Shown: piece after piece, positions 14,501-23,570 of the stretch | Position numbering within the stretch: position 1 is the stretch's first letter | How the letters are laid out: each line of letters begins with the position of its first letter | DNA from: Achatina immaculata | Lineage: Eukaryota; Mollusca; Gastropoda; Stylommatophora; Achatinidae | DNA length: 64,000 nt | Reading direction: 5' to 3' | Assembly: GCA_009760885.1 (NCBI GenBank) | Contig: CM019701.1 | Location: 13,661,963 to 13,725,962, forward strand | Notes under the pieces: model-generated | Database searches by the model: none | What the model saw: only the letters and a program-made list of their open reading frames with translations | What the model was told of the DNA's origin: nothing | Translations under genes and position numbers: made by a program

Positions 14501-17500
14501 CAGATAAAAAAAGGTTTGTTAGCAGTTTTTTTTTAACAGCTTTTTTTCTCTCAGAATATGAGATGATTTAATGTCATGTAAGGAGGCCGCAGGAGTGAGG
14601 TATACTAAAAGGATGTCTGAAAGACGGGGGGGACAAGGTCCTGAAACTGGCCAGTCTCTTGTGATAAGGGAAACCAACTCTTATAGACTCAAGATGTTCA
14701 TGACCAGTTTCAGTATGTCTGCAGAGTGGACAAGGAGTGGTTGCACTGTTCTCAGGCCCAGCAAGTTAGAGCTGACCAAGAGCATGTCTTATATTCTCAT
14801 ACAGATAGTTGTTATAGTTCAGCCCAGCCAGTTGATGGGCATGCCCCCCCCCCCCCCCCCCCCCCATGGTTGAGCTCATGAGAAGCCTGCAGCAGTGATC
14901 CACATGCAAGATGACACCTTTGTTTCAAGATCTTTATTTATTTACAGCGCTGGCTGCTGCAAGAAGCTGGAGTTTACATTAGCAGCGAGCTCAACAACCA
15001 ATGACAGACACCTTACAAGAGTGTGACCGTTTCATGGAAACAAATACAGGCAGGCGTGTAATTATCTTTTTAACTTGAGGGGGGAAAAAAAACGGAATAG
15101 ATTATAGTTGGACACTGGACATAGATATTGACTCGATACTGGATATACATGACATTAGCTCGACACTGAACATACATGGACTTTCACTTGACTCAGAACA
15201 CACATTAGACATTAATTGACACTGTGTAGCAGTATATTTTTCAGGGGTTGTTTCCTGCGCTGTTCAGACTTAGAGAGATTAATTCCCTTGTTGTTTTTCA
15301 TAGAAAAGTTATTGGGGTGACCTCCCCCTGATTTGATAAGCATGTAGAAACATGGATTCACATCTTTCACAAGCTGTGAGTCTTTCTTCAGCACGCAGGG
15401 TTTAGAGGTGATTTTTGAAAGAAAGTTTTTGAGTCAGGAATAGTCTGGTCTTGGGTCTGGCCAGGAGAGCAGTGTTTGTGTATATTTTATTATGGTGTCT
15501 GTTGTTCATGAAGGACAGACAGTGTCTCTAGGTTCTTACTCTTTGTGATGGAGCTACTGGCTGTTGTTTCTTGCAGCCAGTGTTTTGATTTTCGTTGTGT
15601 TTCAACCAGTATTTTGGGATATGTGAAGCTGTTGTCTTTGTCTACCATCATGGGATACATTGTTGTAATGTTCCACCATTGCATTTGTGTTTAATCGTCG
15701 AAGATGTGTTGATCCCACTACATGCGGTGCTGCTGTGGCTTGGCAGGACCAGGTGTTTCTTGTTGGAATGTATCTTGCAGGTGGCGTTGTCATCTGTCTA
15801 AGATGTGAGGCTCTTATGTGAGAGTTCAGTCAGCGATGTTTGTCGGAGATCTGCTTCCTATCTCAGCTTGGCTCATTACACTGCACAGTAGAAAGAGAGC
15901 TGTTAAAACCTGACATATGTTGAACATTAACTTGATGATGGATACACAGCAGAAATAAATTTGAAACTGAACATTGAAATATAGTATCAAAAAGGGATGA
16001 GACGAAAGAAAGATGAGAAGAAGCTTAATTGTCCTCTAGCTGAAAATTCAGTACAGCTAGTCATTGGTGTGAATGAATGAATGAATAATCTTTATTTTTC
16101 AAGGGTGACAGGACATGAGATGACTGTGGGTTTCTGCAAGTGGATGAAGTGAATCTGTAGCATAGCCCAGGTACTGGACTGTCAGTGCTGTTCAGTGATA
16201 ATCATATTTTGTTTAAAAGGGGGAGATGGGGAAGAAAGATGGCCGTCTTAAGGAGAATAATTAACAGGGTTAACAAACATGAGCTGGTCAAGGTTATATC
16301 CAATCATTTTGTAATGCCTATATAACAAGCATCTGTGTTAATTCATCGTGACTCTCAAGATGGTGGTGGTGGAGCCTGTTGAGAAGCTTCTCTAGTCCAC
16401 TGTGTTTGTTGCCAGATTATCATGGTATGTGCAGGCAAGCAGCTCAAGATCACAGTGTCAGGGAGACACTACAATAGAAAAGTCAACGTTCTTTTTTATG
16501 CAGTCAGTCTAGAAACGAGTATGAATATATTTATTTGGTTATAGAGGTTCTAGTTCTTCTTTGTTCATCCTCAAAAAGATGTTGATTGCATTGTGTTGCA
16601 GTTATGGCCTTTTGGCCCAACACATCCAACTTTGTCCCAACACTTTCTTAGGGCCAGCTTCGTCTTCCCACTGCAATCCCTGTTCACTTGGCCAGACTGC
16701 TGTCTGTTTTCAGGGGTGCCACTAAGAAGTAGAACAGGCTCTTGGCTGCCTGTGATTCGATAACTTTAACACAAACAGTCAGCTATGGACGACTGACTGC
16801 TATCTCACTCGGATCTAGTGCGTCTTCACTCCCAATTCTTATTCTTCTTTTTCTTCTGTGTTCGAGGTTGTTGTGTTGGTCGCATCAGATCTTGATCCCT
16901 TTTGATATGGCAAAGCTCACAGTCCTCTCCAGATCATGATAGGAGCCCCAAGCGCGAGTCCTCTGGCCATGTCTCACACCTCAGGTCTGCATGATTTGGG
17001 CACTCTTGAAGGATATGTTCTGGAGTCTGGACTCCACTGCCACATGGACACTCGTCTGTGTGAGACATTTTAAGTCAATGTAGGTGGCTTAGATTTAAGA
17101 GTAATGTTCTAAGTGTACTACTCTATGGAAGTGAATGCTGGAAAATCACCAAAACCATAGAAAACAAGTTGAATTCTTTCCAGACTAAACGTTTATGAAG
17201 AATTAAAAAAATATTTTGGCCAAACACCATAAGAAATAACATCTTGTTGGCAGAGATGCAGATGAAGCCACTGACAGCAGTTATTGAGGAAAGATGCTGG
17301 CGATGGCTTGGACATGTGCTCCGAATGACTGATAACTCACTACCAAAAATAGCACTAAGTTGGACACCACAGGGGAACAGAAGTAAGGGTAGACCAAGAA
17401 AGACATGGAGAAGAACAATAGAGAGGATGTTGAGCAATAGAGGGCTCACCTGGGCAAGAGCAGAAAAAAAGGCAAAGGACAGGCATTTGTGGAAAACCCT

Positions 17501-18357
17501 TGCAGAAGCCCCATATGCCCTGGGCACTTAAGGTTCAGAGAGAGAGAGAGAGGTGGCTTAGAAGTCTGCAATAGCCCGTCCTCTAGGTGAAAGAGGAGGG
17601 CTTGCTGATGTCTTTGTAGTTGGTGTACTGGATCTGGTTCATTGTTGCATTTCAGTTGCTTGCTCCAAATTAAAGAAGTTGACACGGCGGTTTAATCTCT
17701 TTCCTGTATGACCTGCATTTTAAAAAACTGATTCCGGCTGTGTAACTCGTGTATGAATGGTCATTAGTCCTATTTATGTCTTCATAATCACCACCAGCTT
17801 CCTCCATATTGCTGTACATATGTTTATTTGTTTAACATTAGATCTGATCATCACGTAAAAATCTTTTCCTGACACCCTTCTTTGTTTTACAAGGTAATGG
17901 TAACAGCAAATGACTTTAGGTAAGGTAGTTTACCTCATTGCCCCTAGTAGATGCTAAATTTTCCTCAAGCTACTTGCAAACAGCATAGACCACAGCTAAA
18001 ATGATCTGGTTTTTCTTTAGTTACAGCTACAGTGAGTTAACTCGGCTTTCACAGTGTATAAGTGGATGTTAAGTTGTATGATGTGTTAACTCATGATGCG
18101 TGGTATGAAATGTCTTTTTCTTGGTGAGTTTACTCGGCTTACACAATGTATAAGTGATGTTATGTTGTATGATGAGTTAACTCATGATGCACGGTACAAA
18201 ATGGCTTTTACTTGCCAACTTAACTCATGATGCACAGTAAAAGGGTTACAAATGTTATCGTTCAGTAACGTTTTCTTCATGTTATCTTTTCAGATGGATG
18301 GAATCCTTGATTGATTCCATGCAGCGATGGGTACAAGCTGACAGAAGGGTCGAATGA
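1..18357 (+). CDS. Gene 1: PDZ and tandem PH domain protein, 3' part (eleven exons)
   Basis: Exons join in phase at 1-589, 2142-2306, 4598-4771, 6418-6519, 7598-7708, 8335-8513, 10083-10228, 12467-12512, 13442-13628, 14378-14513 and 18294-18357. Together they give 1899 nt, or 632 codons plus TGA; the 5' end lies outside the window. Residues 1-300 are polar and Ser/Asp-rich with no domain seen. A PDZ domain (about 310-395) has the carboxylate-binding loop as LGLHLL. PH1 (about 405-500) and PH2 (about 528-628) each show the WKRRY...LYYY pattern and a C-terminal Trp helix (AWVGAL, RWMESL). PDZ and PH domains usually bind C-terminal peptides and phosphoinositides, so a membrane-associated adaptor is inferred. 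CNK scaffolds also carry PDZ and PH, but with one PH and with SAM/CRIC domains; no SAM or CRIC is visible here. I do not recognise a specific orthologue. Confidence 0.88.
660..1011 (+). mobile_element. SINE-like retroposon with (ACAAG)n tail and 13 bp target duplication
   Basis: The 352 bp element lies between two perfect copies of TTATGGATTAAAA (647-659 and 1012-1024). It ends in repeats of ACAAG. A box-B-like GGGTTTGCGAATC occurs near 717-731, suggesting a tRNA-derived head. A diverged inverted copy lies at 7025-7215. It sits in gene 1 intron 1. Confidence 0.75.
1255..1375. mobile_element. Degenerate fragment resembling the 660-1011 retroposon
   Basis: Short blocks (GACTGAGCCTGTTGTTGG, AGTCAGCTATGGTTTG, GGGTTGGTGACTG) match the antisense strand of the 660-1011 element in order. 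Ends are not defined. Confidence 0.35.
1660..1905 (+). mobile_element. LINE reverse-transcriptase C-terminal fragment
   Basis: With one in-frame stop the plus strand reads KFKYLETIITQDGRYETEI, RSRIAQAKSAFMKMKNVL and LLLYGWEVWT. This is the pattern between the reverse transcriptase and the C terminus of non-LTR elements (F-x-YLG...RI-x-A-x-AF...LYG-x-E-W). Truncated at both ends. Confidence 0.7.
1944..1972. repeat. (AG)n microsatellite
   Basis: GAGA dinucleotide run in gene 1 intron 1, directly after the LINE fragment; possibly the remains of a retroposon tail. Confidence 0.8.
2142..2306 (+). CDS. Gene 1 exon: linker
   Basis: The acceptor is a TTGCAG ending at 2141 and the donor GTGAGA starts at 2307; phase 1 on both sides. 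It encodes 55 residues containing FRYSNWVRVDEKDEMKL followed by a Ser-rich stretch. No known domain. Confidence 0.85.
2711..3895. repeat. 33 bp minisatellite, about 36 copies
   Basis: The unit contains GTAAACATACAGCACATTGA and repeats almost perfectly in gene 1 intron 2. Two variant sites mix along the array: TATAA versus TGCCA before the next unit, and GATCAG versus GACCAG. Confidence 0.97.
3990..4250 (+). mobile_element. tRNA-derived SINE, family 1
   Basis: Pol III box A lies in GAGTGGCGAAGTGGTTAGT and box B in GGGTTTGAATCCGGC at 4049-4063. The 3' body contains GGCCAGGCGTGATACTGAC and ends near GGCATGACAAGATTACC. A second copy is at 46774-47035. Confidence 0.85.
4495..4570 (-). mobile_element. 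LINE-B 3' end fragment
   Basis: CTTCCCATGCCGTTAAAAG and AGGGCTCGCA match, in order, the minus-strand 3' end of the LINE-B copy at 11195-12235. Confidence 0.55.
4598..4771 (+). CDS. Gene 1 exon: linker before the PDZ domain
   Basis: The acceptor CTCTCAG ends at 4597 and the donor GTAGGT starts at 4772; phase 1 on both sides. The 58 residues are basic in the middle (MSRRKCLIQRADSQQEY). The frame continues smoothly from the preceding exon and into the PDZ exon. Confidence 0.85.
5455..5514. repeat. (TA)n tract, perfectly palindromic
   Basis: About 23 TA dinucleotides flanked by TTTCA on the left and TGAAA on the right, so the whole stretch can form one hairpin or cruciform. Gene 1 intron 3. Confidence 0.9.
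5515..5562. repeat. Solitary unit of the 45 bp minisatellite
   Basis: AGTGATTGTTATTTTTTC and GAATGACTACAGAAGTTTTG match the unit amplified at 8946-9795, 3.4 kb away, but here it occurs once. Confidence 0.75.
5892..6094. repeat. 20 bp minisatellite, about 10 copies
   Basis: Unit TATTCAGACATCTTAGCTGG, with a few substituted copies (TATCCAAAC, TATTTAGACATTG). Gene 1 intron 3, upstream of the first PDZ exon. Confidence 0.95.
6418..6519 (+). CDS. Gene 1 exon: PDZ domain, first half
   Basis: The acceptor TACAG ends at 6417 and the donor GTGAGT starts at 6520. It encodes the PDZ beta-A/beta-B region with VTVDRISDSEDLGLHLL and YPAYITSVDPG, so the peptide-binding loop is in this exon. Phase 1 on both sides. 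Confidence 0.9.
6748..6992. repeat. 36 bp minisatellite, 6-7 copies
   Basis: Unit contains TTGGATGGGAAGTGGGTTGT. As 36 is a multiple of three, the frame stays open and reads LDGKWVVVAMF repeatedly; this is a repeat artefact within gene 1 intron 4, not a gene. Confidence 0.93.
7025..7215 (-). mobile_element. Diverged copy of the 660-1011 retroposon, inverted
   Basis: CAGACTCCACTACCAGG, GTGGTGATCCCTGGTCCCAT and CAGCAGAGAGATGG match in order the reverse complement of 660-1011. Gene 1 intron 4. Confidence 0.7.
7598..7708 (+). CDS. Gene 1 exon: PDZ domain, second half
   Basis: The acceptor CCAG ends at 7597. It encodes AAEKAGITEGQILVSVN and the alpha-B helix DHADIVKLIH, the standard PDZ core. 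The donor GTAAGT at 7709 is the first of about twenty repeats of the same splice site (see 7707-8072). Phase 1 on both sides. Confidence 0.9.
7707..8072 (+). repeat. 17-20 bp array made of the exon's own 5' splice site
   Basis: Unit CTGTAAGTAAACTCTCTTC repeats about 20 times, starting at the exon-intron boundary of the second PDZ exon; the last two exon bases (CT) are part of unit 1. About 17 units keep a perfect GTAAGT; three carry GCAAGT, GTAAGC or ATAAGT. Confidence 0.97.
8335..8513 (+). CDS. Gene 1 exon: end of PDZ and start of PH1
   Basis: The acceptor CTAG ends at 8334 and the donor GTACAA starts at 8514, with phase 1 in and phase 0 out. It encodes the last PDZ strand (KGSVKLGV), a short linker and the first PH strands (MFKLGN, MWKRRYLVLRQDNCLYYY). 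Confidence 0.9.
8946..9795. repeat. 45 bp minisatellite, about 19 copies
   Basis: Unit contains GAATGACTACAGAAGTTTTG then AAGTGATTGTTGTTATC. The 45 bp period keeps frames open on both strands, which explains the 122-172 codon ORFs here. Gene 1 intron 6. Confidence 0.97.
10083..10228 (+). CDS. Gene 1 exon: PH1 middle
   Basis: The acceptor TCTCAG ends at 10082 and the donor GTGAGC starts at 10229, leaving phase 2. It encodes DPLGAIPLAGYTISR, FCFKAEKFGGRTYYFVAD and the start of the C-terminal helix, a typical PH domain second half. Confidence 0.9.
10387..10743 (+). mobile_element. LINE-C, 5'-truncated 3' end
   Basis: The plus strand reads INVFECICYRRVLQISW, KVEYFGHIKRHENLEKIV and EAYRRAVREAKFVKGHAN with one stop, the C terminus of a non-LTR retrotransposon. 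It closely matches 51065-51487 (+) and 57643-58045 (-). Gene 1 intron 7. Confidence 0.85.
10835..11105 (-). mobile_element. tRNA-derived SINE, family 2
   Basis: On the minus strand a box-A-like TAGTGGTTAGAAACTCAGT is followed by a degenerate box B (CCGAGTTTAGTCCC) and a body holding GGCCAGGCGTGATACTGAC. The head differs from family 1 while the 3' body is shared. Gene 1 intron 7. Confidence 0.78.
11195..12235 (-). mobile_element. LINE-B, reverse transcriptase and C terminus
   Basis: The minus strand encodes the second half of a non-LTR reverse transcriptase: TGVKQGCILSPLLF, then the catalytic box in LEDLDFADDITLISD, then AVEEVNLLTYLGSY and ISTLIYACESW. Frames shift near 11490, after which it reads EILKRTLLREASLVGI and WQITLRALCDV. 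The 3' tail is built of GATGTAA repeats. 5'-truncated. Gene 1 intron 7. Confidence 0.88.
12467..12512 (+). CDS. Gene 1 mini-exon: PH1 C-terminal helix
   Basis: This 46 nt exon is too short to stand out as an ORF. The acceptor AACAG ends at 12466 and the donor GTAAGT starts at 12513. It supplies the invariant PH Trp (WVGALSEASILSKRR) in the phase both neighbours require. Confidence 0.88.
13442..13628 (+). CDS. Gene 1 exon: inter-PH linker and start of PH2
   Basis: The acceptor TTTGCAG ends at 13441 and the donor GTAAAC starts at 13629. It encodes a linker, then GFLGKLSPSGRSWKRRYCVL and LYYYKDK, the beginning of a second PH domain. Phase 0 in, phase 1 out. Confidence 0.9.
13840..13915. repeat. 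24 bp short tandem repeat, 3-4 copies
   Basis: TAAACAGCCTGGTAGTGTTG repeats with minor changes in gene 1 intron 9. Confidence 0.8.
14378..14513 (+). CDS. Gene 1 exon: PH2 middle
   Basis: The acceptor TTCCCAG ends at 14377 and the donor GTTTGT starts at 14514. It encodes VAHLHGYTLDTGNYPRRK, CSFTLQPPEKNMKIFAF and NADNETDKKR. Phase 1 in, phase 2 out. Confidence 0.9.
14514..16735. other. Gene 1 intron 10, unassigned sequence
   Basis: No exon or clear element identified. It holds the poly-C tract and a degenerate roughly 30 bp repeat at 15105-15220 (ACACTGGACATAG-like units). At 16075-16110 it contains AATAATCTTTATTTTTCAAG, which resembles 42110-42128 and may be the end of a retroposon. Confidence 0.5.
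14847..14867. repeat. Poly-C tract
   Basis: About 21 cytosines, isolated in AT-rich intron 10 of gene 1; length is likely variable or uncertain in assembly. Confidence 0.85.
16740..17680 (-). mobile_element. LINE-E 3' region, split by a LINE-A insertion
   Basis: The minus strand encodes the C-terminal Cys/His motif typical of some non-LTR elements (CPCGSGVQTPEHILQECP). The 3' side carries a GAA-rich tail (GAAGAAAAAGAAGAATAAG). Its two halves (17563-17680 and 16740-17093) are separated by LINE-A at 17094-17550. Confidence 0.72.
17094..17550 (+). mobile_element. LINE-A, 5'-truncated, with 12 bp target duplication
   Basis: Flanked by AGGTGGCTTAGA at 17082-17093 and 17551-17562. It begins inside the reverse-transcriptase thumb and runs to the C terminus (WRWLGHVLRMTDNSLPKIAL, RKTWRRTIERML). 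It ends GGCACTTAAGGTTCAGAGAG with a GA tail. Confidence 0.9.
18030..18245. repeat. Degenerate roughly 100 bp direct repeat, two copies
   Basis: GTTAACTCATGATGC, ACTCGGCTT and GTTGTATGATG recur in the same order about 100 bp apart, just upstream of the last gene 1 exon. Confidence 0.65.
18294..18357 (+). CDS. Gene 1 terminal exon: PH2 helix and stop
   Basis: The acceptor CTTTTCAG ends at 18293. It supplies the conserved PH Trp (RWMESLIDSMQRW) and ends ADRRVE then TGA. It lies 3.8 kb from the previous exon because that intron contains several transposon copies. Confidence 0.9.
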
Positions 18358-18422
18358 GTTAACCCACTGAAACCTTGCTCAGTTTTGAAGGAACACAAAA
18401 GCAGCATTAAACGAAGCATGAA

Positions 18423-18428
18423 AATAAA
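18423..18428 (+). promoter_or_regulatory. Possible polyadenylation signal of gene 1
   Basis: AATAAA lies 66 bases after the gene 1 stop codon. In AT-rich DNA this hexamer is common by chance, and a longer 3' UTR is equally possible. Confidence 0.25.
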
Positions 18429-18659
18429 GTGAGAGAGTTTTAGAAAAGTTTAGCACTTTCCAGCTTTGTTATTCACAGTTGAACTGTATCAGTTCAAGAG
18501 AACTCCAGCTGATCACTGATTACTTCAGAAGTATACAAGTTGACATCTGAGAACAATCAAAGAAGAGAGAGAGATATTTCCAGCTAATGATTATACATTT
18601 TAATGAAGGGCACTATTGTTTGCCATAAGATATTATAATTTTGTGTCAGGCATGTTAAA

Positions 18660-18965
18660 TAATTTCAAACAACAACCTGTCTCATAGGTGATCAGAAAAA
18701 GAAGATGGACGTATGTCAGTCATATGCTTAGAAAAAACAACCAGAGAATCTCAAAACAAGCTGTCAAGTGGAACACAAAAGGCCGAAGAAAAAGAGGTTG
18801 ACCATGTGAAACTCTAAAGAGGACATTGTTAAGAGAGGCCGATTTAGTGGGAATAACATCCCTTGATGTTGAAAAGCTTACCGAAAATAGGAAATCTTGG
18901 CAAATTACCATGCGAGCCCTATATGACGTTTAGCGGCACGGGAAGGATGTAAGATGTAAGAAGAT
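18660..18965 (+). mobile_element. LINE-B 3' end copy
   Basis: The plus strand reads VIRKRRWTYVSHMLRKNN, ETLKRTLLREADLVGI and WQITMRALYDV, matching the 11195-12235 copy. The tail repeats GATGTAA. 5'-truncated, downstream of gene 1. Confidence 0.85.
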
Positions 18966-21015
18966 GTTATATAATTTAGCTTCTGAAAAACAGTTATAGT
19001 ATATTTCAGATACATTGTTTTGTGAAGAAAAATGTCTGATCATCTTTTGTTAAAGCAATCAGTTTATAAAAATAGTCTTATTGTGATTGGTTGCAATAAC
19101 TAAAGAAGTGGTAATTGTGACGAGACTTTTGTACAGCTCTACTTAATAATGTATTATGCTGTGTTTGGTTTCTGCATTTTAGCACCATCTCTGTGGTTAT
19201 TGGTTGTATAGATCTGGGATTATGATTTTTAAAAAAATATATTGTAAGTTTTATTTTTTTTTTGTTTTTTAAATATTTTTCAAAGTTTGAATTTAACTCT
19301 GTGTCTTTCATTACTGTTTATGGTCACAGAGGATAAGAAAATATTGGTTCATGCCTGAGTTGATCAGTGTATTCATGTGCTTTCATATATGAAACATTTA
19401 TTTATTGACTTTCAGTTTTACTTGTAATAGCATTAGTAAGTTACATGTGTGCTTCGTGTTCATCTTCAGATTCACAGATAGGAGCATAGTTCTCAAAGAT
19501 GGCATATAAATGTGATATTGGTTTATTTTTTTCACAAACTTTTTTTCTTTTTAATCTGTTATTTTTCTTCACAAGCAGTAAAATACACATTTGAATCTGA
19601 AAAGCATCTTTTAAAGTATCCTGTTTGAAGGTTATCCATTCATTTATTGGTTTCTGTACTGACGGGCTTGCTTTTCCATTTTATGCAGTGCTTAAATGGA
19701 TTGGTTGCATTTTTCTCACCTGCCTCATTTATAAAACCCATTCTAATATTTTTCTTTTGGTATTCCTCCTGTTCTACATTGAGTTTTCTAGTGATTGTCA
19801 GGTTTTTTTTATCTTCCAATGACATATTTAAAGACAGACTTGTGATTTATAGTTTTAATTATCTCGTGATGTGTTGGACAGTTTCTCTGTAATCTGTTTC
19901 ATTTATTTTTTTGTGGCTGACAGAAGGTACTTCACTGTTGTGTGCAGTTTCTGTTTCTTTTGTTTCTTGTCAGTCTGACAAGTGTAAAGTTATAGTGTTT
20001 GGTTTTTCTCAGAGAGAACATTCTCTTATTTGTTAATATCATTTTCATGTTGTCAGAGGCAGTCTTTCTTAGCCTTGTCTTGATGGTAGCTGTGTATTTG
20101 CTGCTTGAAGATCTTGTTATTCTGAGCTGTGGTTACTGTCCTTTCTTAAAATATTTTTTATTTAACTTAATCACATAAGTCTTACTCTCAACTGCATCTT
20201 AAATGGCATAAGAAAATAGTAACTTATTTATTTCTGTATTTTTCTTTCATTAATAACTTATTTATGTACCTCATTTAATTTATTATTTCCACATTTTCTT
20301 TCATTAATAACTTGGTTTGGTTGCATCTTTTATTTATTCTGTAAAAAGTTGAACTGTGAAGGGAAAGGAAGGGACTTTCATAATTCAAGTGAGGCTTGTG
20401 GACAAGATAGGAAGCAAAACTGCATGGTAATAATCTGTCATGGTAGCAAAACTGCATGGTAATAATCTGTCATACAGCATACCATGATGTGGCAGTCTCA
20501 GTCCCTTGAAGAGCTTTGCCTCCCTAACAGCTCTCCTGTAGGCCTCTCATTGTAAGCAAGATGTCCTGGAGGTAGACTGCCGCAGTATAAACACGCCTGT
20601 ACAGATTGTTCAGCTGTGACTTTGGTTCAACCATTTCTCATTCCTCCCAGTCTCACTTATCAAGGTCTCCACCTGCATCAACATTTTCACTTTATTTCTG
20701 ACAGAAATCTCAGGTGTCCACTAGTCTCCATGTCTTTGCTTGTGCAGGCGTGTTAAACTGAAGAATTACATTCCATACCTCTTTTTTTGTGTGACTTGGA
20801 ACAGAGAGTTTAAAGTGCTTGTTTTTGATGTTTAGTAACTGTAATGTTATTTTAGTTTCATTGAGAGATTTTGTTTGTTATTACTTTTGGGGGTTTCTAA
20901 AACATTCCTCAGAATTTAAAACTTCCTAACATTTAATAAACTTTCTACAAAAATTTGATATTACCATTTTATAAAGCTAAAAAACTGAATAAAAATTTTA
21001 TACTACTGTTTTTTT
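18966..21015. other. AT-rich gap downstream of gene 1
   Basis: No gene seen. It is T-rich on the plus strand and could include gene 1 3' UTR. A 33 bp duplication (GCAAAACTGCATGGTAATAA) occurs at 20414-20472, and a LINE-C 3' remnant at 20500-20570 on the minus strand (CTCCCTAACAGCTCTCCTGT). Confidence 0.45.
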
Positions 21016-21019
21016 TTTT

Positions 21020-21535
21020 TAAAACTAAACACCTGATAAACCATGAACTAATATTTGATTCTATCATTATTTTTTTTAAACACCAGATAAACTATGAACT
21101 AATATTTGATTCTATCATTATTTTTTTTAAACACCAGATAAACTATGAACTAATATTTGATTCTATCATTATTTTAAACTAAATACCAGATAAACCATGA
21201 ACTAATATTTGATTCTATCATTTTTTTAAAACTAAATACCAGATAAACCATGAACTAATATTTTATTCTATCATTTTTAAAAACTAAATACCAGATAAAC
21301 CATGAACTAATATTTTATTCTATCATTTTTTAAAACTAAATACCAGATAAACCATGAACTAATATTTGATTCTATCATTTTTTAAAACTAAATACCAGAT
21401 AAACCATGAACTAATATTTTATTCTATCATTTTTTAAAACTAAATACCAGATAAACCATGAACTAATATTTTATTCTATCATTTTTAAAAACTAAATACC
21501 TGATAAACCATGATCTAATATTTGATTCAATTTTT
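21020..21535. repeat. 53-57 bp AT-rich minisatellite, about 9 copies
   Basis: Unit contains CCAGATAAACCATGAACTAA followed by TTTGATTCTATCAT and a variable A/T run that changes unit length. Confidence 0.93.
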
Positions 21536-21787
21536 TTTTTTTTTTAAAGCTTAAGAGTATTTTTATATTTTGTTATGCATAAAAAAATACTTTGAGTCCA
21601 GTCATCACATGCCGTTGATATTTGCCACAACATTTGGGTTTACGCTAATACGTGTCTGCTATTCTCTGACTTGTTTTGTTTAAGACTGTCAGTGAAGTAG
21701 TAAAGCACTCCTGCCGTTTATAGATTAACATTTAAAGAAAAACAAACATGTCTTTAACAGATCTACTCTTCATGTTTTGGAGAAGTT

Positions 21788-21935
21788 GTCATACAGCCTA
21801 GGTTTAAAGTCTCATAGTCATACAGCTAAGTTTAAAGTCTGACTGTCATACAGCCTAGGTTTAAAGTCTGATTATCATACAGCCTAGGTTTAAAGTCTGA
21901 TTATCATACAGCCTAGGTTTAAAGTCTGACTATCT
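21788..21935. repeat. 29 bp minisatellite, 5 copies
   Basis: CATACAGCCTAGGTTTAAAG repeats with TCTGATTAT or TCTGACTGT between; the copy at about 21818-21840 lacks CCT. Confidence 0.88.
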
Positions 21936-22214
21936 CCTTTATGTAAAGTTTTAGATGTGTCTTATTATTTAAGTTTTTTTGTTTTCTGTTATTGATGGAT
22001 TCCTCTAAATCAGTGTTTATTGTTTGAAAAAAAATTTTTTTGTACAAAAACGAGACAGAAAAACTGGAGGAATTGTATAAGGACATTTGGCAAAACTATT
22101 CCTAGAAACAACACCAGGAAATTAAACTGCAGAAAAGCTTTCATGATACAAACAAGGGAATGTCACTCTCAGCGAACATAATCACCACAAATTACATACA
22201 GTGCTGCAAAACAG

Positions 22215-23570
22215 GAAGAGGAAACAGTGCAACATCTTTTGCTGGGTGGCATAATGAAGTATTTGTTAGAATAAAAGAGGAAACAGTGCAACATCTTTTG
22301 CTGGGTGGCATCCTGAAGTATTTGTTAGAACAAAAGAGGAAACAATGCAACATCTTTTGCTGGGTGGCATCCTGAAGTATTTGTTAGAACAAAAGAGGAA
22401 ACAGTGCAACATCTTAGGCTGGGTGGCATCCTGAAATATTTGTTAGAACAAAAGAGGAAACAGTGCAACATCTTTTGCTGGGTGGCATCCTGAAATATTT
22501 GTTAGAACAAAAGAGGAAACAGTGCAACATCTTTTGCTGGGTGGCATCCTGAAGTATTTGTTAGAACAAAAGAGGAAACAGTGCAACATCTTAGGCTGGG
22601 TGGCATCCTGAAATATTTGTTAGAACAAAAGAGGAAACAGTGCAACATCTTTTGCTGGGTGGCATCCTGAAGTATTTGTTAGAACAAAAGAGGAAACAGT
22701 GCAACATCTTTTGCTGGGTGGCATAATGAAGTATTTGTTAGAATAAAAGAGGAAACAGTGCAACATCTTTTGCTGGGTGGCATCCTGAAGTATTTGTTAG
22801 AACAAAAGAGGAAACAATGCAACATCTTTTGCTGGGTGGCATCCTGAAGTATTTGTTAGAACAAAAGAGGAAACAGTGCAACATCTTAGGCTGGGTGGCA
22901 TCCTGAAATATTTGTTAGAACAAAAGAGGAAACAGTGCAACATCTTTTGCTGGGTGGCATCCTGAAATATTTGTTAGAACAAAAGAGGAAACAGTGCAAC
23001 ATCTTTTGCTGGGTGGCATCCTGAAGTATTTGTTAGAACAAAAGAGGAAACAGTGCAACATCTTAGGCTGGGTGGCATCCTGAAATATTTGTTAGAACAA
23101 AAGAGGAAACAGTGCAACATCTTTTGCTGGGTGGCATCCTGAAGTATTTGTTAGAACAAAAGAGGAAACAGTGCAACATCTTTTGCTGGGTGGCATCCTG
23201 AAGTATTTGTTAGAACAAAAGAGGAAACAGTGCAACATCTTAGGCTGGGTGGCATCCTGAAGTATTTGTTAGAACAAAAGAGGAAACAGTGCAACATCTT
23301 TTGCTGGGTGGCATCCTGAAATATTTGTTAGAACAAAAGAGGAAACAGTGCAACATCTTAGGCTGGGTGGCATCCTGAAATATTTGTTAGAACAAAAGAG
23401 GAAACAGTGCAACATTTTAGGCTGGGTGGCATCCTGAAGTATTTGTTAGAACAAAAGAGGAAACAGTGCAACATCTTTTGCTGGGTAGCATCCTGAAGTA
23501 TTTGTTAGAACAAAAGAGGAAACAGTGCAACATCTTTTGCTGGGTGGCATCCTGAAGTATTTGTTAGAAA
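22215..23570. repeat. 59 bp minisatellite, about 23 copies, with an 8-unit higher-order period
   Basis: Unit contains GAGGAAACAGTGCAACATCT then GGGTGGCATCCTGAAGTATT. Three variant sites (TTTTGC/TTAGGC, GAAGTA/GAAATA, CATCC/CATAA) give the same eight-unit order twice in succession, shifted by 472 bp. Confidence 0.95.
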
